This document shows, one piece after another, positions 17,220 through 24,984 of a stretch of 64,000 bases of DNA. The notes under the pieces were generated by a model. That model ran no database searches, was not told the DNA's origin, and was given only the letters and a program-made list of their open reading frames with translations. Each line of letters begins with the position of its first letter. Position 1 is the first letter of the stretch. Source of the stretch: Hutsoniella sourekii ATCC 700629 (lineage in GTDB: Bacteria; Bacillota; Bacilli; Lactobacillales; Aerococcaceae); assembly GCF_000518205.1 (NCBI RefSeq), contig NZ_JADD01000010.1, forward strand, positions 1 to 64,000. The letters run 5' to 3'. Both the position numbers and the translations under genes were made by a program.

Positions 17220-17651
17220 ATGAAAATTGCAATCGGAGCAGATCATGGTGGATTCGAATTAAAAAATAAAATTATAGATCATTTAAAAGCAGACTATGAG
17301 GTGATGGATTTTGGACCAAATAGTTCTGAATCAGTAGATTATCCTGATTTTGCTGTAAAAGTGACTAGTTCGATACAAAATTCTGAAGCTGATTTGGGAA
17401 TTTTAATATGTGGAACTGGAGTTGGTATGTCTATTGCAGCCAATAAACAAAAGGGCATTCGTGCTGCTTTAGTAGGGGATGTATTTACTGCCCAAGCAAC
17501 TCGAGAACATAACAATTCTAATGTGTTATGTCTTGGAGCTCGAGTGACTGGGGACATGTTAGCGTTAATGATCGTGGATACTTGGTTAGGAGCTGAATTC
17601 CAAGGTGGCCGTCATGCAAAACGCTTAGAAAAGCTTGAAAACTTATGCTAG
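17220..17651 (+). CDS. RpiB-family sugar-phosphate isomerase
   Basis: A 143-residue RpiB/LacAB-family isomerase. Seen are the phosphate-site GADHGGFELK, catalytic Cys64 in LICGTGVGMSIAANK, and REHNNSNVLCLGAR. Ribose-5-phosphate isomerase B interconverts ribulose-5-phosphate and ribose-5-phosphate. Homologues act on allose-, galactose- or erythrulose-phosphates (EryI). The gene follows an internal terminator and overlaps the next epimerase gene by 7 bp. The three adjoining functions (RpiB, Rpe, dehydrogenase) favour pentulose or tetrulose phosphates as substrates. Confidence 0.88.
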   Translation: MKIAIGADHGGFELKNKIIDHLKADYEVMDFGPNSSESVDYPDFAVKVTSSIQNSEADLGILICGTGVGMSIAANKQKGIRAALVGDVFTAQATREHNNSNVLCLGARVTGDMLALMIVDTWLGAEFQGGRHAKRLEKLENLC

Positions 17652-18322
17652 AGAAAAGATTAGTCGCCTCTATAATGACAGCTGATCAAATGCATTTAAA
17701 AGTGACTTTAGATGAGTTAGTAGAGGCTAAAATTAACTGGCTTCATTGCGATGTCATGGATGGTGTATTCGTAAACAATTTAGCGATGGGACCTTATCAA
17801 ATTGAAGCTTTAAAAAAAGATGCACGTTTAATTTTAGATGTTCACTTAGCAACGGTTAATCCAGAGCATTATATCCGAATGTTTGGTCCACTACAACCGG
17901 ATTATATTACCTTCCATATAGAAACTACCGAAAATCCTGAGGAACTTTTCCAACTGATTCGTAGTTATAACTGTAAGGTTGGCCTAGCCTTTAGTCCAGA
18001 AACTCCAGTGACAACAATAGAACCTTATTTAAAAGACATTGATTTATTGTTAGTGATGACAGTGAATCCAGGATTTGCTGGGCAAGAATTTAATTTAAAT
18101 GTACTTAATAAATTAGAAAAGTTAACTGAAATTTTTTCTGAAAATAATTTTGAACGTCCACTTATAGAGGTTGATGGGAATATTTATGACCAAACGATTA
18201 GAAAAATGAAAAATTTCGATGTTGATTTATTTGTTCTTGGTACCTCAGCTCTATTTAATGATGATGGACAAAGTATTAATGATAAGTCTAAGTATTTAAG
18301 AGAAGGTTTATATGAAAGTTAA
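17645..18322 (+). CDS. Divergent ribulose-phosphate 3-epimerase family protein
   Basis: A 225-residue TIM-barrel protein of the Rpe family. The metal ligands are kept: His34 and Asp36 in LHCDVMDG, His67 in LDVHLA, and the Asp in EVDGN. VNPGFAGQ replaces the standard VNPGFGGQ, VDGN the standard VDGG, and the N-terminal Ser-Leu-Ala-Asp segment reads SIMTAD. Together with a second, canonical Rpe at 21174, this one is likely specialised for another ketose phosphate such as a hexulose- or tetrulose-phosphate. It overlaps rpiB by 7 bp, so the pair is translationally coupled. Confidence 0.83.
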   Translation: MLEKRLVASIMTADQMHLKVTLDELVEAKINWLHCDVMDGVFVNNLAMGPYQIEALKKDARLILDVHLATVNPEHYIRMFGPLQPDYITFHIETTENPEELFQLIRSYNCKVGLAFSPETPVTTIEPYLKDIDLLLVMTVNPGFAGQEFNLNVLNKLEKLTEIFSENNFERPLIEVDGNIYDQTIRKMKNFDVDLFVLGTSALFNDDGQSINDKSKYLREGLYES

Positions 18323-18341
18323 AAGGGAGAGGAGAGTGTAG

Positions 18342-19292
18342 GTGGATACGATTGAAGAAAAAGAACTAGTCAGAATTGCAAAAATGTATTACGAGGAAGG
18401 TTTAACACAAGCAGCAATAGCTAAAGAAGTGGGTGTATCACGTTCGCTTATTTCCAAACTATTAATGGATGCCAAAAGACAAGGAATTGTTGAAGTTTTC
18501 ATAAAAAGTAGTAGTTCATATATTGTAGAACTTGAAAGAGAGCTTGAAAAAAACTTTGGATTAGTAAAAGCAATAGTGGTTGATTCCTTATCTGTGAAAG
18601 ACGAGGAAGTGAATAAGTCAGCTAGTCAGCAAGCGGCATTATACTTAAAAAAAATGGCGGCTGATCATCCTAATATAGGTATATCCTGGGGTTATTCAAT
18701 AAGAGGAATGGTAGATTCGTTTCCATATAGTAATTTGAGTGAAGTAACTCTGATTCCCTTGATTGGTGGTATGTCTGATGACTATTTTTCCATCCATTCA
18801 AATCAGTTATGCTTTGATTTGAGCCAGAAAATAAGATCAAATGTTAAGTATTTGTATTCACCTGCCCAAGTATCAAATGATCGAATTAAAGATGAATTAA
18901 TTAATAATAATGCTATTAAATCTGTGCTCGATTCTGCTAGGAATGTTGACCTAGCAGTTGTTGGGATCTCTTCGCCTTACGAGCAGAGTACGATGCAGAA
19001 GATTGGTTATCTTAATGAAGATAATGTTGAAGATCTTATTAAGCACAATGTAGTAGGTGATATTAATTCTGCATTTTTTGATTCTAATGGTCAACAAGTT
19101 GATTTTGATCAAAATAGAAATGTAATTGGATTGAGCCTTGACGAATTAAAAGAGATTCCTCTTAGAATGTCAATTGCAACTAGTCAATCTAAGACTAAAC
19201 CTTTAGCTGTGGCTTTAGAACATAAGTTACTCAATATTATAGTTACTACAGATAAATTAGCTGAAAACATCTTGAAAACAAATGCTATTTGA
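18342..19292 (+). CDS. SorC-family sugar-binding transcriptional regulator
   Basis: A 316-residue regulator. The N-terminal HTH lies at about 20-50 (GLTQAAIAKEVGVSRSLISK) and is followed by the SorC sugar-phosphate-binding domain (ISWGYSI, PLIGGMSDDYF, VVGISSP). Family members bind phosphorylated sugars and either activate or repress neighbouring operons. It closes the PTS-dehydrogenase-isomerase run and lies directly before a promoter carrying tandem TGACAAA repeats. It is clearly paralogous to the regulator at 41196-42131, with an almost identical recognition helix. Start is GTG with GGGAGAGGAG upstream. Confidence 0.88.
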   Translation: MDTIEEKELVRIAKMYYEEGLTQAAIAKEVGVSRSLISKLLMDAKRQGIVEVFIKSSSSYIVELERELEKNFGLVKAIVVDSLSVKDEEVNKSASQQAALYLKKMAADHPNIGISWGYSIRGMVDSFPYSNLSEVTLIPLIGGMSDDYFSIHSNQLCFDLSQKIRSNVKYLYSPAQVSNDRIKDELINNNAIKSVLDSARNVDLAVVGISSPYEQSTMQKIGYLNEDNVEDLIKHNVVGDINSAFFDSNGQQVDFDQNRNVIGLSLDELKEIPLRMSIATSQSKTKPLAVALEHKLLNIIVTTDKLAENILKTNAI

Positions 19293-19293
19293 T

Positions 19294-19322
19294 TTGACAA
19301 ATGACAAAGCAAGTACTATGAT
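19294..19322 (+). promoter_or_regulatory. Promoter with tandem SorC half-sites
   Basis: TTGACA (19294-19299), 17-base spacer, TATGAT (19317-19322). TGACAAAT (19295-19302) and TGACAAAG (19302-19309) form a seven-base-period direct repeat over the -35 and spacer. The same TGACAAAT half-site forms a perfect dyad at the phosphoketolase promoter. Confidence 0.7.
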
Positions 19323-19369
19323 AACAATATACTAGTTAATACTTAGGATTATATCAGGAGGAATTTATA

Positions 19370-20416
19370 ATGAAAGCAGTTGTAAAAACAGCACCAGGCT
19401 ATGACATGATGGAATTACAAGATATTCCTAAACCAGAAGCATACGATGATAAAGTTGTGATTGAGGTAGCTTATACTGGTATTTGTGGTTCAGATATTCA
19501 TACATTTAAAGGTGAGTATAAAAACCCTAAAACACCTGTTGTTCTTGGGCATGAATTTTCAGGAAAAATTGTTGAAGTTGGTCCAGATGTAAAAGAATTC
19601 AAAGTAGGAGATCGAGTAGTTAGTGAAACTACTTTCGAAACTTGTGGTGAATGCCCATATTGTAAAGAAAGAGATTATAATCTTTGTGGAAATAGAAAAG
19701 GTATCGGAACTCAGGTCAATGGTAGTATGACTGATTACGTTCTTGCTAGAGAAGAAAGTTTACATTTAATCCCAGAGAATGTGTCTTATAAAGCAGCAGC
19801 TTTTAGTGAACCTTTAGCCTGTACAACACATGCCGTCATGGAAAAAACGTCTGTTAAAGATGGAGATATTGTGTTAGTTGTGGGTCCTGGTCCAATTGGA
19901 TTGTTAGCTGCTCAAGTTGCTCAATCTCAAGGTGGAGAAGTTATTTTGTCAGGAATAACCCAGGATAAGAAGAGATTACAGTTTGCTAAAGACAAACTTG
20001 GAATTAAACACATTGTAGATTCACAAGCTGAGGATCTTGACCAAGTTGTTCTTGACCTAACTGATGGTTGGGGAGCGGACGTCGTTATTGATGCTTCAGG
20101 TGCAGTTCCTGCAGTAAACCAAGCATTAAAATTAACACGTAAAAAAGGGGATTTTGTCCAATTAGGACTTTTTGCTGAGTCTGTAGTTCCAATTGATACT
20201 GAATCCATTATTCAAAGAGAAATTAATTATATTGGATGTCGATCACAAAAACCATCATCGTGGGATAAGGCATTAAAATTACTCGAAGAAGAAAAGGTAG
20301 ATACAGAATCTATTGTTACTAAGGAGTATCCAGTTGAAGATTGGCGAGAAGCCTTTGAAGCCGTTATGGGTGGTCAAGAAATGAAAGTAATGATTGCCTC
20401 AAATTCAGATCTATAA
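19370..20416 (+). CDS. Zinc-dependent alcohol/polyol(-phosphate) dehydrogenase
   Basis: Second medium-chain dehydrogenase, 348 residues. Catalytic zinc ligands are Cys39 (ICGSDIH), His61 and Glu62. The structural zinc cysteines are 92, 95, 98 and 106. The cofactor fold is LVVGPGPIGLLAAQ. The sequence resembles arabitol-phosphate/sorbitol dehydrogenases of Firmicutes pentitol clusters. It heads its own operon with a transaldolase-like protein and Rpe, under the TGACAAA-bearing promoter. It may act on a different phosphate end or stereoisomer of the polyol than the enzyme at 16089. Confidence 0.87.
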   Translation: MKAVVKTAPGYDMMELQDIPKPEAYDDKVVIEVAYTGICGSDIHTFKGEYKNPKTPVVLGHEFSGKIVEVGPDVKEFKVGDRVVSETTFETCGECPYCKERDYNLCGNRKGIGTQVNGSMTDYVLAREESLHLIPENVSYKAAAFSEPLACTTHAVMEKTSVKDGDIVLVVGPGPIGLLAAQVAQSQGGEVILSGITQDKKRLQFAKDKLGIKHIVDSQAEDLDQVVLDLTDGWGADVVIDASGAVPAVNQALKLTRKKGDFVQLGLFAESVVPIDTESIIQREINYIGCRSQKPSSWDKALKLLEEEKVDTESIVTKEYPVEDWREAFEAVMGGQEMKVMIASNSDL

Positions 20417-20429
20417 AACTTAAATATAA

Positions 20430-20455
20430 GAAGCAGGGTTACTCCTGCTTCTTTG
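20430..20455 (+). terminator. Weak intercistronic hairpin/terminator
   Basis: Stem GAAGCAGG/CCTGCTTC (20430-20437 with 20444-20451) with only a short, interrupted T-run; read-through into the next gene is likely. Confidence 0.55.
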
Positions 20456-20483
20456 TGTAATAAAAAATTATAGGGGGATTAAT

Positions 20484-21152
20484 TTGAAATTAGTCATTGA
20501 TTCAGCAAATCTAGAAAAGATTGAAAGCTATTTAAAATATTTACCAATTGACGGTGTTACCACTAACCCGAGTATTTTAAAAAAAGAAGGAAAGATCAAT
20601 TTCAAGGATCATATTAAAGCTATCAGAGAACTCATTGGTTATGATAAAAGTTTGCATATTCAAACTATTTCTAGTAATTGTGATGGAATTATTGAAGATG
20701 CACGAAAAATTGTGGATTTAACTGATTCTGAAGTTTATATAAAAATTCCAGTCAGCAAAGAAGGATTAGCAGCAATTAAAATTCTAAAAACTGAAGGCTT
20801 TAATATTACTGCTACAGCTATATATAGTGAAATTCAAGCTCTGTTAGCAATTGGTTTTGATGTCGACTATATTGCTCCTTATGTTAATAGAATGCAAAAT
20901 CTGAATTCTGATCCCTTTAAATTAATCGAAAATCTTAGTTCAAATATATCCAGTTCAGAAGATCAGACTAAAATTTTGGCAGCGAGCTTCAAAAATATTG
21001 ATCAAGTATTGAAAGCTTTACATGCTGGAGCAAGCCATGTAACTGTTGGAGCAGACGTAATTGATAATTTTCTAACTAATGCGAATATCTCAAAAGCGAT
21101 AAGTGATTTTGGTTCAGACTGGAAAGAAATAACAAATTCTGATCACATATAA
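20484..21152 (+). CDS. Transaldolase / fructose-6-phosphate aldolase-like protein
   Basis: Short-type transaldolase family (TalC/FSA), 222 residues. The Schiff-base Lys87 lies in VYIKIPVSKEG and the N-terminal IDSANLEKI and GVTTNPSILKKEG are typical. Enzymes of this size either transfer dihydroxyacetone units (transaldolase) or cleave fructose-6-phosphate, so sequence alone does not decide. With transketolase and two epimerases in the window, recycling of pentose phosphates is plausible. Start is TTG after AGGGGG. Confidence 0.85.
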   Translation: MKLVIDSANLEKIESYLKYLPIDGVTTNPSILKKEGKINFKDHIKAIRELIGYDKSLHIQTISSNCDGIIEDARKIVDLTDSEVYIKIPVSKEGLAAIKILKTEGFNITATAIYSEIQALLAIGFDVDYIAPYVNRMQNLNSDPFKLIENLSSNISSSEDQTKILAASFKNIDQVLKALHAGASHVTVGADVIDNFLTNANISKAISDFGSDWKEITNSDHI

Positions 21153-21173
21153 ATATATTTAAGGAGAAATTAT

Positions 21174-21824
21174 ATGAATGTTAAAATTGCCCCATCTATG
21201 TTAAGTGCTGACTTTTGTAATTTAGAAGCTGACATATTAAATATGATCGAGTCAGGTGCAGATTACCTCCATATTGATATAATGGATGGTACATTTGTTC
21301 CAAATATATCATTTGGCCCTATGGTTTTTGAAAGTTTAAGGAAGAAAACAGATGTTATATTTGATGTCCATATGATGGTAGAAAATCCTGAAAGATATAT
21401 TGATTTAGTTGCTGATGCTGGAGCAGACATTATCACAGTTCATCTAGAGGCGACCTCACATATTCATAGAGCTCTTCAACAAATAAAATCTTTAGGTAAG
21501 AAGGCTGGGGTTGTTATCAATCCTGGTACATCTGTTGAAAATTTAAAAGCAGTATTGGATTTAGCAGATCTCGTGTTAATAATGACGGTTAATCCGGGAT
21601 TTGGTGGTCAACAATTTATTGAATCGACTATGGAAAAGGTAGCTCAACTCAAAGCTTGGAGAGACGAGTATAATTATTCTTATGAAATTGAAGTCGATGG
21701 TGGGGTTAATAATGAAACCTATAAGCAATGCATTAAAGCTGGGGCGGATGTACTTGTTTCCGGATCATACCTTTTTAATTCGGAAAATCGCAAAAAGGCT
21801 ATCGAAGAATTAAAAACAGTATAA
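21174..21824 (+). CDS. rpe: Ribulose-phosphate 3-epimerase
   Basis: Canonical Rpe of 216 residues. APSMLSADF, HIDIMDGTFVPN, FDVHMMVENP, MTVNPGFGGQ and IEVDGGVN carry the metal ligands and phosphate loop. It interconverts D-ribulose-5-phosphate and D-xylulose-5-phosphate in the cytosol. The product feeds either transketolase or the phosphoketolase encoded at 42311. It is the last gene of the dehydrogenase-transaldolase operon, ending at a strong bidirectional terminator. Confidence 0.93.
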   Translation: MNVKIAPSMLSADFCNLEADILNMIESGADYLHIDIMDGTFVPNISFGPMVFESLRKKTDVIFDVHMMVENPERYIDLVADAGADIITVHLEATSHIHRALQQIKSLGKKAGVVINPGTSVENLKAVLDLADLVLIMTVNPGFGGQQFIESTMEKVAQLKAWRDEYNYSYEIEVDGGVNNETYKQCIKAGADVLVSGSYLFNSENRKKAIEELKTV

Positions 21825-21835
21825 TAAATATAAAG

Positions 21836-21879
21836 CACAAACATACCGTTCTTTTTAGAACAATATGTTTGTGTTTTTT
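21836..21879. terminator. Bidirectional terminator between converging genes
   Basis: Stem CACAAACATA/TATGTTTGTG (21836-21845 with 21864-21873) with an inner TTCT/AGAA pairing and a T-run. It lies between rpe and the 3' end of the leftward SorC gene. Confidence 0.85.
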
Positions 21880-22807
21880 AATCTTGAGTTAAGAAGTTTG
21901 CTGTAGAAAAATCAGTAATAAGAACATCAATTAATCCAGCTCTTAAGGCCGCTAATATTGAGTTATTTTTTGGGACACCAAATGCAACACATATTTTTAG
22001 AGGGATATTTTGAAAATCTTTAATATTTAGGCCAATACTTCTATTGCTAATTTCATTGCATTTTTCCTGTCCGTTAATATCAAAAAAAGCTATAGACACA
22101 AAATCACAAATAACGTTTTGATTGATCATTTCCTTTAATTCTTTTGATGAAAAATAATTCATTTTATGAATGGTACTTTCACTACTAGTTGGATTACCAA
22201 CGCTAAACAAAGCGATATCTGCTTTTTTGGTCTCAGAAATAGTCGAAGCGATATCGTTGTTATCGATAAAGATATTTTTTTCATCTAAATTATTTGCAAG
22301 AGCAGGACCATTTATAGAATAAGAAATGCCTCGACAATTTTTTGCAAATTCAGCAGCTATAGTTGATGAATGTATTAAGTTATTGGTAGAGCCATGACCG
22401 CCAATAATCGGGCTAAATTTTAAATTTAAATTATCATGAATTTCAGTTATTTCTGAAAGTTCTCGGATAGTTCTTCCCCAACCAACAGCTATAGTAGAGT
22501 TTTCCTTAAATTGGTTAACTAGATATTGACCGGCCAAACTAAAGATTTGCTTGTCATCTTTAATTAAAGATTCATTTCCTGAGATTAGAACCTCTTTAAT
22601 TTTATATTTATCAATAAGTAATTGAGAAATCTCATAATTACTTGCACTATAATCTATAGAAATTTTGACAATATTTTTTTCTCTTGCTTCTTTAAGACCT
22701 CGAGTTACCTTGCTTCTTGAAACGTGTAGTTTGTCAGCAATTTCTTGATGTGTCATCCCTGTAACGTAATACAGATGGGCTAATTGTACCAGAAATTTTT
22801 TATCCAT
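21878..22807 (-). CDS. SorC-family regulator resembling B. subtilis DeoR
   Basis: A 309-residue regulator. The HTH is TGMTHQEIADKLHVSRSKVTRG and the effector domain includes GWGRTIRE, SPIIGGHGS and LFSVGNP. In B. subtilis the SorC-type DeoR represses deoxyribonucleoside genes, including the deoxyribose-phosphate aldolase gene, and responds to deoxyribose-5-phosphate. Here the gene diverges from an aldo/keto reductase-deoC pair with TGAACA repeats in between, so the same logic is likely. Its recognition helix differs from that of the two other SorC proteins in this window. Confidence 0.85.
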   Translation of the reverse strand: MDKKFLVQLAHLYYVTGMTHQEIADKLHVSRSKVTRGLKEAREKNIVKISIDYSASNYEISQLLIDKYKIKEVLISGNESLIKDDKQIFSLAGQYLVNQFKENSTIAVGWGRTIRELSEITEIHDNLNLKFSPIIGGHGSTNNLIHSSTIAAEFAKNCRGISYSINGPALANNLDEKNIFIDNNDIASTISETKKADIALFSVGNPTSSESTIHKMNYFSSKELKEMINQNVICDFVSIAFFDINGQEKCNEISNRSIGLNIKDFQNIPLKICVAFGVPKNNSILAALRAGLIDVLITDFSTANFLTQD

Positions 22808-22903
22808 AAAATCACCTTCTATTTAAAAAACGGGTCTAAAATTGATCCTAATCTGATTACTACTCTATCATGCTCATTAAAATAATTAAAGATAAATATT
22901 AAA

Positions 22904-22982
22904 ACAAATGTTTAATGGGTTGACATTTGTTCAAGTTGTGGTATTGTATTCATGAACAGATGACTATCTACTGAACATATGG
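22904..22982 (+). promoter_or_regulatory. Promoter and putative DeoR-type operator array
   Basis: TTGACA at 22920-22925 with a possible -10 at 22942-22949. Around it lie TGAACANATG elements: inverted at 22923-22933 (ACATTTGTTCA), direct at 22953-22962 and 22972-22982, the last two 19 bp apart. A related ACAAATGTTTAA is at 22904. The half-site resembles the TGAACA half of the B. subtilis DeoR operator. Confidence 0.62.
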
Positions 22983-23048
22983 TCAGGGAGGTGTTTGAAT
23001 TCCAAAAAAATTCATCCCCATAGTACCTTTTAGAATTGGAGAATGATT

Positions 23049-23942
23049 ATGATTCGAGTAAAAATGAATGATTCAATTGAATTTTCAAAAATAGTTTTAG
23101 GATTTTGGAGACTAATGGATTGGAATATGACTCCAAATGAATTGGCCGATTATTTAGAACAAGTGCTTGATTTAGGTATAACTACTATGGATCACGCTGA
23201 TAGTTATGGAAGGTATCAGGCAGAAGGTAAATTTGGAGAGGCTATCAAAGTCAATCCATCTTTAAGAGATAAAATTGAAATTGTTACTAAATGTGGTTTA
23301 GTCTATAAATCTGATCAAGCAAGAGTTAAATACTATAATTATTCTAAAGATTACATTATCAAACAAGCTGAAAGATCTTTAAAACAATTAAATATTGACA
23401 AAATAGATACCCTTTTACTTCATAGACCAAGTCCTCTAGTTAATCCATATGAGGTAGCTGAAGCTTTTAATTATTTATATGAATCTGGTAAGGTAAGAAG
23501 TTTTGGTGTATCCAATCATTTAGTAGAACAATATAAGACCTTACAAAGTTATTTAGACTTCAAGTTGGTAACTAATCAGGTTGAATTAAACCCACTCAAT
23601 ATGGAAAATATAGAGAATGGCGTTTTAGATTTGGCAGTTCATGATAAGATTCATCCTATGATATGGTCGCCATTAGCAGGTGGAAGAATTTTTACTCGTG
23701 AAGATGAACAAATCGTACGTCTAAGAGATACACTTAATGTTATTAAAGAAGAAGTTGGAGCAAATGATATTGGAGAAGTCATTTTTGCATGGATAATGAT
23801 GCATCCTTCTGAACCTGTCCCAATTACAGGATCTGGAATAATAGAATATGTTGAAACAGCTGTTAATGCGCTTGACATAAAATTAACATTGGAGCACTGG
23901 TTTATGATATGGACAGCTGTAAAAGGTCATAAGGTCCCATAA
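23049..23942 (+). CDS. Aldo/keto reductase
   Basis: An (alpha/beta)8-barrel oxidoreductase of 297 residues. The catalytic tetrad is visible: Asp and Tyr in MDHADSYGRY, Lys in VTKCGL and His in LLLHRPS. SPLAGG and the C-terminal VPITGSG line the NADPH site. The YdhF-like subfamily reduces small carbonyls. It is the first gene of a pair with deoC, so it may reduce or oxidise an aldehyde or sugar linked to deoxyribose breakdown (for example acetaldehyde). ATG 23049 is preferred, since GGAG ends 7 bases upstream; an ATG six bases earlier is too close to it. Confidence 0.87.
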   Translation: MIRVKMNDSIEFSKIVLGFWRLMDWNMTPNELADYLEQVLDLGITTMDHADSYGRYQAEGKFGEAIKVNPSLRDKIEIVTKCGLVYKSDQARVKYYNYSKDYIIKQAERSLKQLNIDKIDTLLLHRPSPLVNPYEVAEAFNYLYESGKVRSFGVSNHLVEQYKTLQSYLDFKLVTNQVELNPLNMENIENGVLDLAVHDKIHPMIWSPLAGGRIFTREDEQIVRLRDTLNVIKEEVGANDIGEVIFAWIMMHPSEPVPITGSGIIEYVETAVNALDIKLTLEHWFMIWTAVKGHKVP

Positions 23943-23968
23943 GTTAATATAGAAAGTTGGAGATTGAA

Positions 23969-24700
23969 ATGAATAAAGTAAAAAGATTTCAACCAGGTAC
24001 AAAGATTTCGGTAAAAGAGTTCGCAAATACATTAGATCATTCACTATTAAATCCGTCAATTACTGTAAAGGAGTTAAAAGAAGGTTGTCAATTTGCTAAA
24101 GATAATCATTGTATTTCAGTATGTGTTAGACCCTCAGATTTACCAATTGTTCTTGAAGAATTAGAGGGAAGTGATGTACTTCCGACTACGGTAATAGGCT
24201 TCCCTCATGGAACCTGTACGACAGAGACTAAGCTATTCGAAACAAAAGATGCGATTGAAAAAGGTGCAGTGGAAATTGATATGGTAATTAATATTGCCAG
24301 ATTCCTCTCAGGTGAGTATGATTATGTAAAAAATGAAATTGCTGAAATTTGCAAAATTGCTCATCAACATGACGTCATCGTAAAGGTTATTTTTGAAAAT
24401 CATTATCTTAATGATGAACAAATTATTAAGGCTTGTGAGCTATCGACAGAAGCAGGGGCAGATTTCGTGAAAACAAGTACGGGATACGCACCATCCGGAT
24501 CAAAGATTCATGACCTAAAATTGATGAGAAGTCACATAGCCGATAATATGGAGGTAAAAGCAGCAGGCGGTGTCCGAACAATTGAAGATGCGTTGAAAGT
24601 CCTTGGTACAGGGACAGTGAGAATCGGAACTAGTGGTTCTGCGAAGTTACTGGAAAAAGCTAAAGAGTTAGAAGCTAAAGGTGAATTAGTAGTTTTATAG
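23969..24700 (+). CDS. deoC: Deoxyribose-phosphate aldolase
   Basis: Class I aldolase cleaving 2-deoxyribose-5-phosphate to glyceraldehyde-3-phosphate and acetaldehyde. It has 243 residues, with the Schiff-base Lys168 in DFVKTSTGYAP, the proton-relay Lys in VKAAGGVRT, and LDHSLL and IGFPHG near the active site. ATG 23969 follows TTGGAG; an in-frame TTG 12 bases earlier lies inside that site. It is co-transcribed with the aldo/keto reductase under the divergent SorC regulator. No nucleoside phosphorylase or deoxyribose kinase is nearby. Confidence 0.93.
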   Translation: MNKVKRFQPGTKISVKEFANTLDHSLLNPSITVKELKEGCQFAKDNHCISVCVRPSDLPIVLEELEGSDVLPTTVIGFPHGTCTTETKLFETKDAIEKGAVEIDMVINIARFLSGEYDYVKNEIAEICKIAHQHDVIVKVIFENHYLNDEQIIKACELSTEAGADFVKTSTGYAPSGSKIHDLKLMRSHIADNMEVKAAGGVRTIEDALKVLGTGTVRIGTSGSAKLLEKAKELEAKGELVVL

Positions 24701-24887
24701 TCTTATAATAGCCTCTAACAATAGATTAGACTTTATATGCTAAACTTTTGGAAAGAATATCATATTTTTCATTTTTATTACTTGTTATTTATTTTAGTTA
24801 TAAAAAGTAATAAAGCCTAGATTTTTAAATCTTTAAATCATATAGCTAATGAAAATAAATATTTCATGAATTACCTACTTATTATAT

Positions 24888-24936
24888 AACCCAAACATTT
24901 TTCTCAAAGTAGAAAAATGTTTGGGTTAATTTTCTT
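24888..24936 (+). terminator. Terminator after deoC
   Basis: Perfect 17-bp stem (24888-24904 with 24911-24927), 6-base loop, T-rich tail. The 190 bases between deoC and this hairpin are AT-rich and show nothing else. Confidence 0.88.
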
Positions 24937-24938
24937 GT

Positions 24939-24953
24939 TGAAAACGTTATACT
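24939..24953 (+). promoter_or_regulatory. cre-like site over the sorbitol operon -10
   Basis: TGAAAACGTTATAC (24939-24952) matches the cre consensus at 13 of 14 positions and overlaps a candidate -10 TATACT (24948-24953). Glucose repression of the sorbitol operon is the natural reading. Confidence 0.5.
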
Positions 24954-24984
24954 TAATCCATAAAAAGATTGAGGAGGAAGTATA

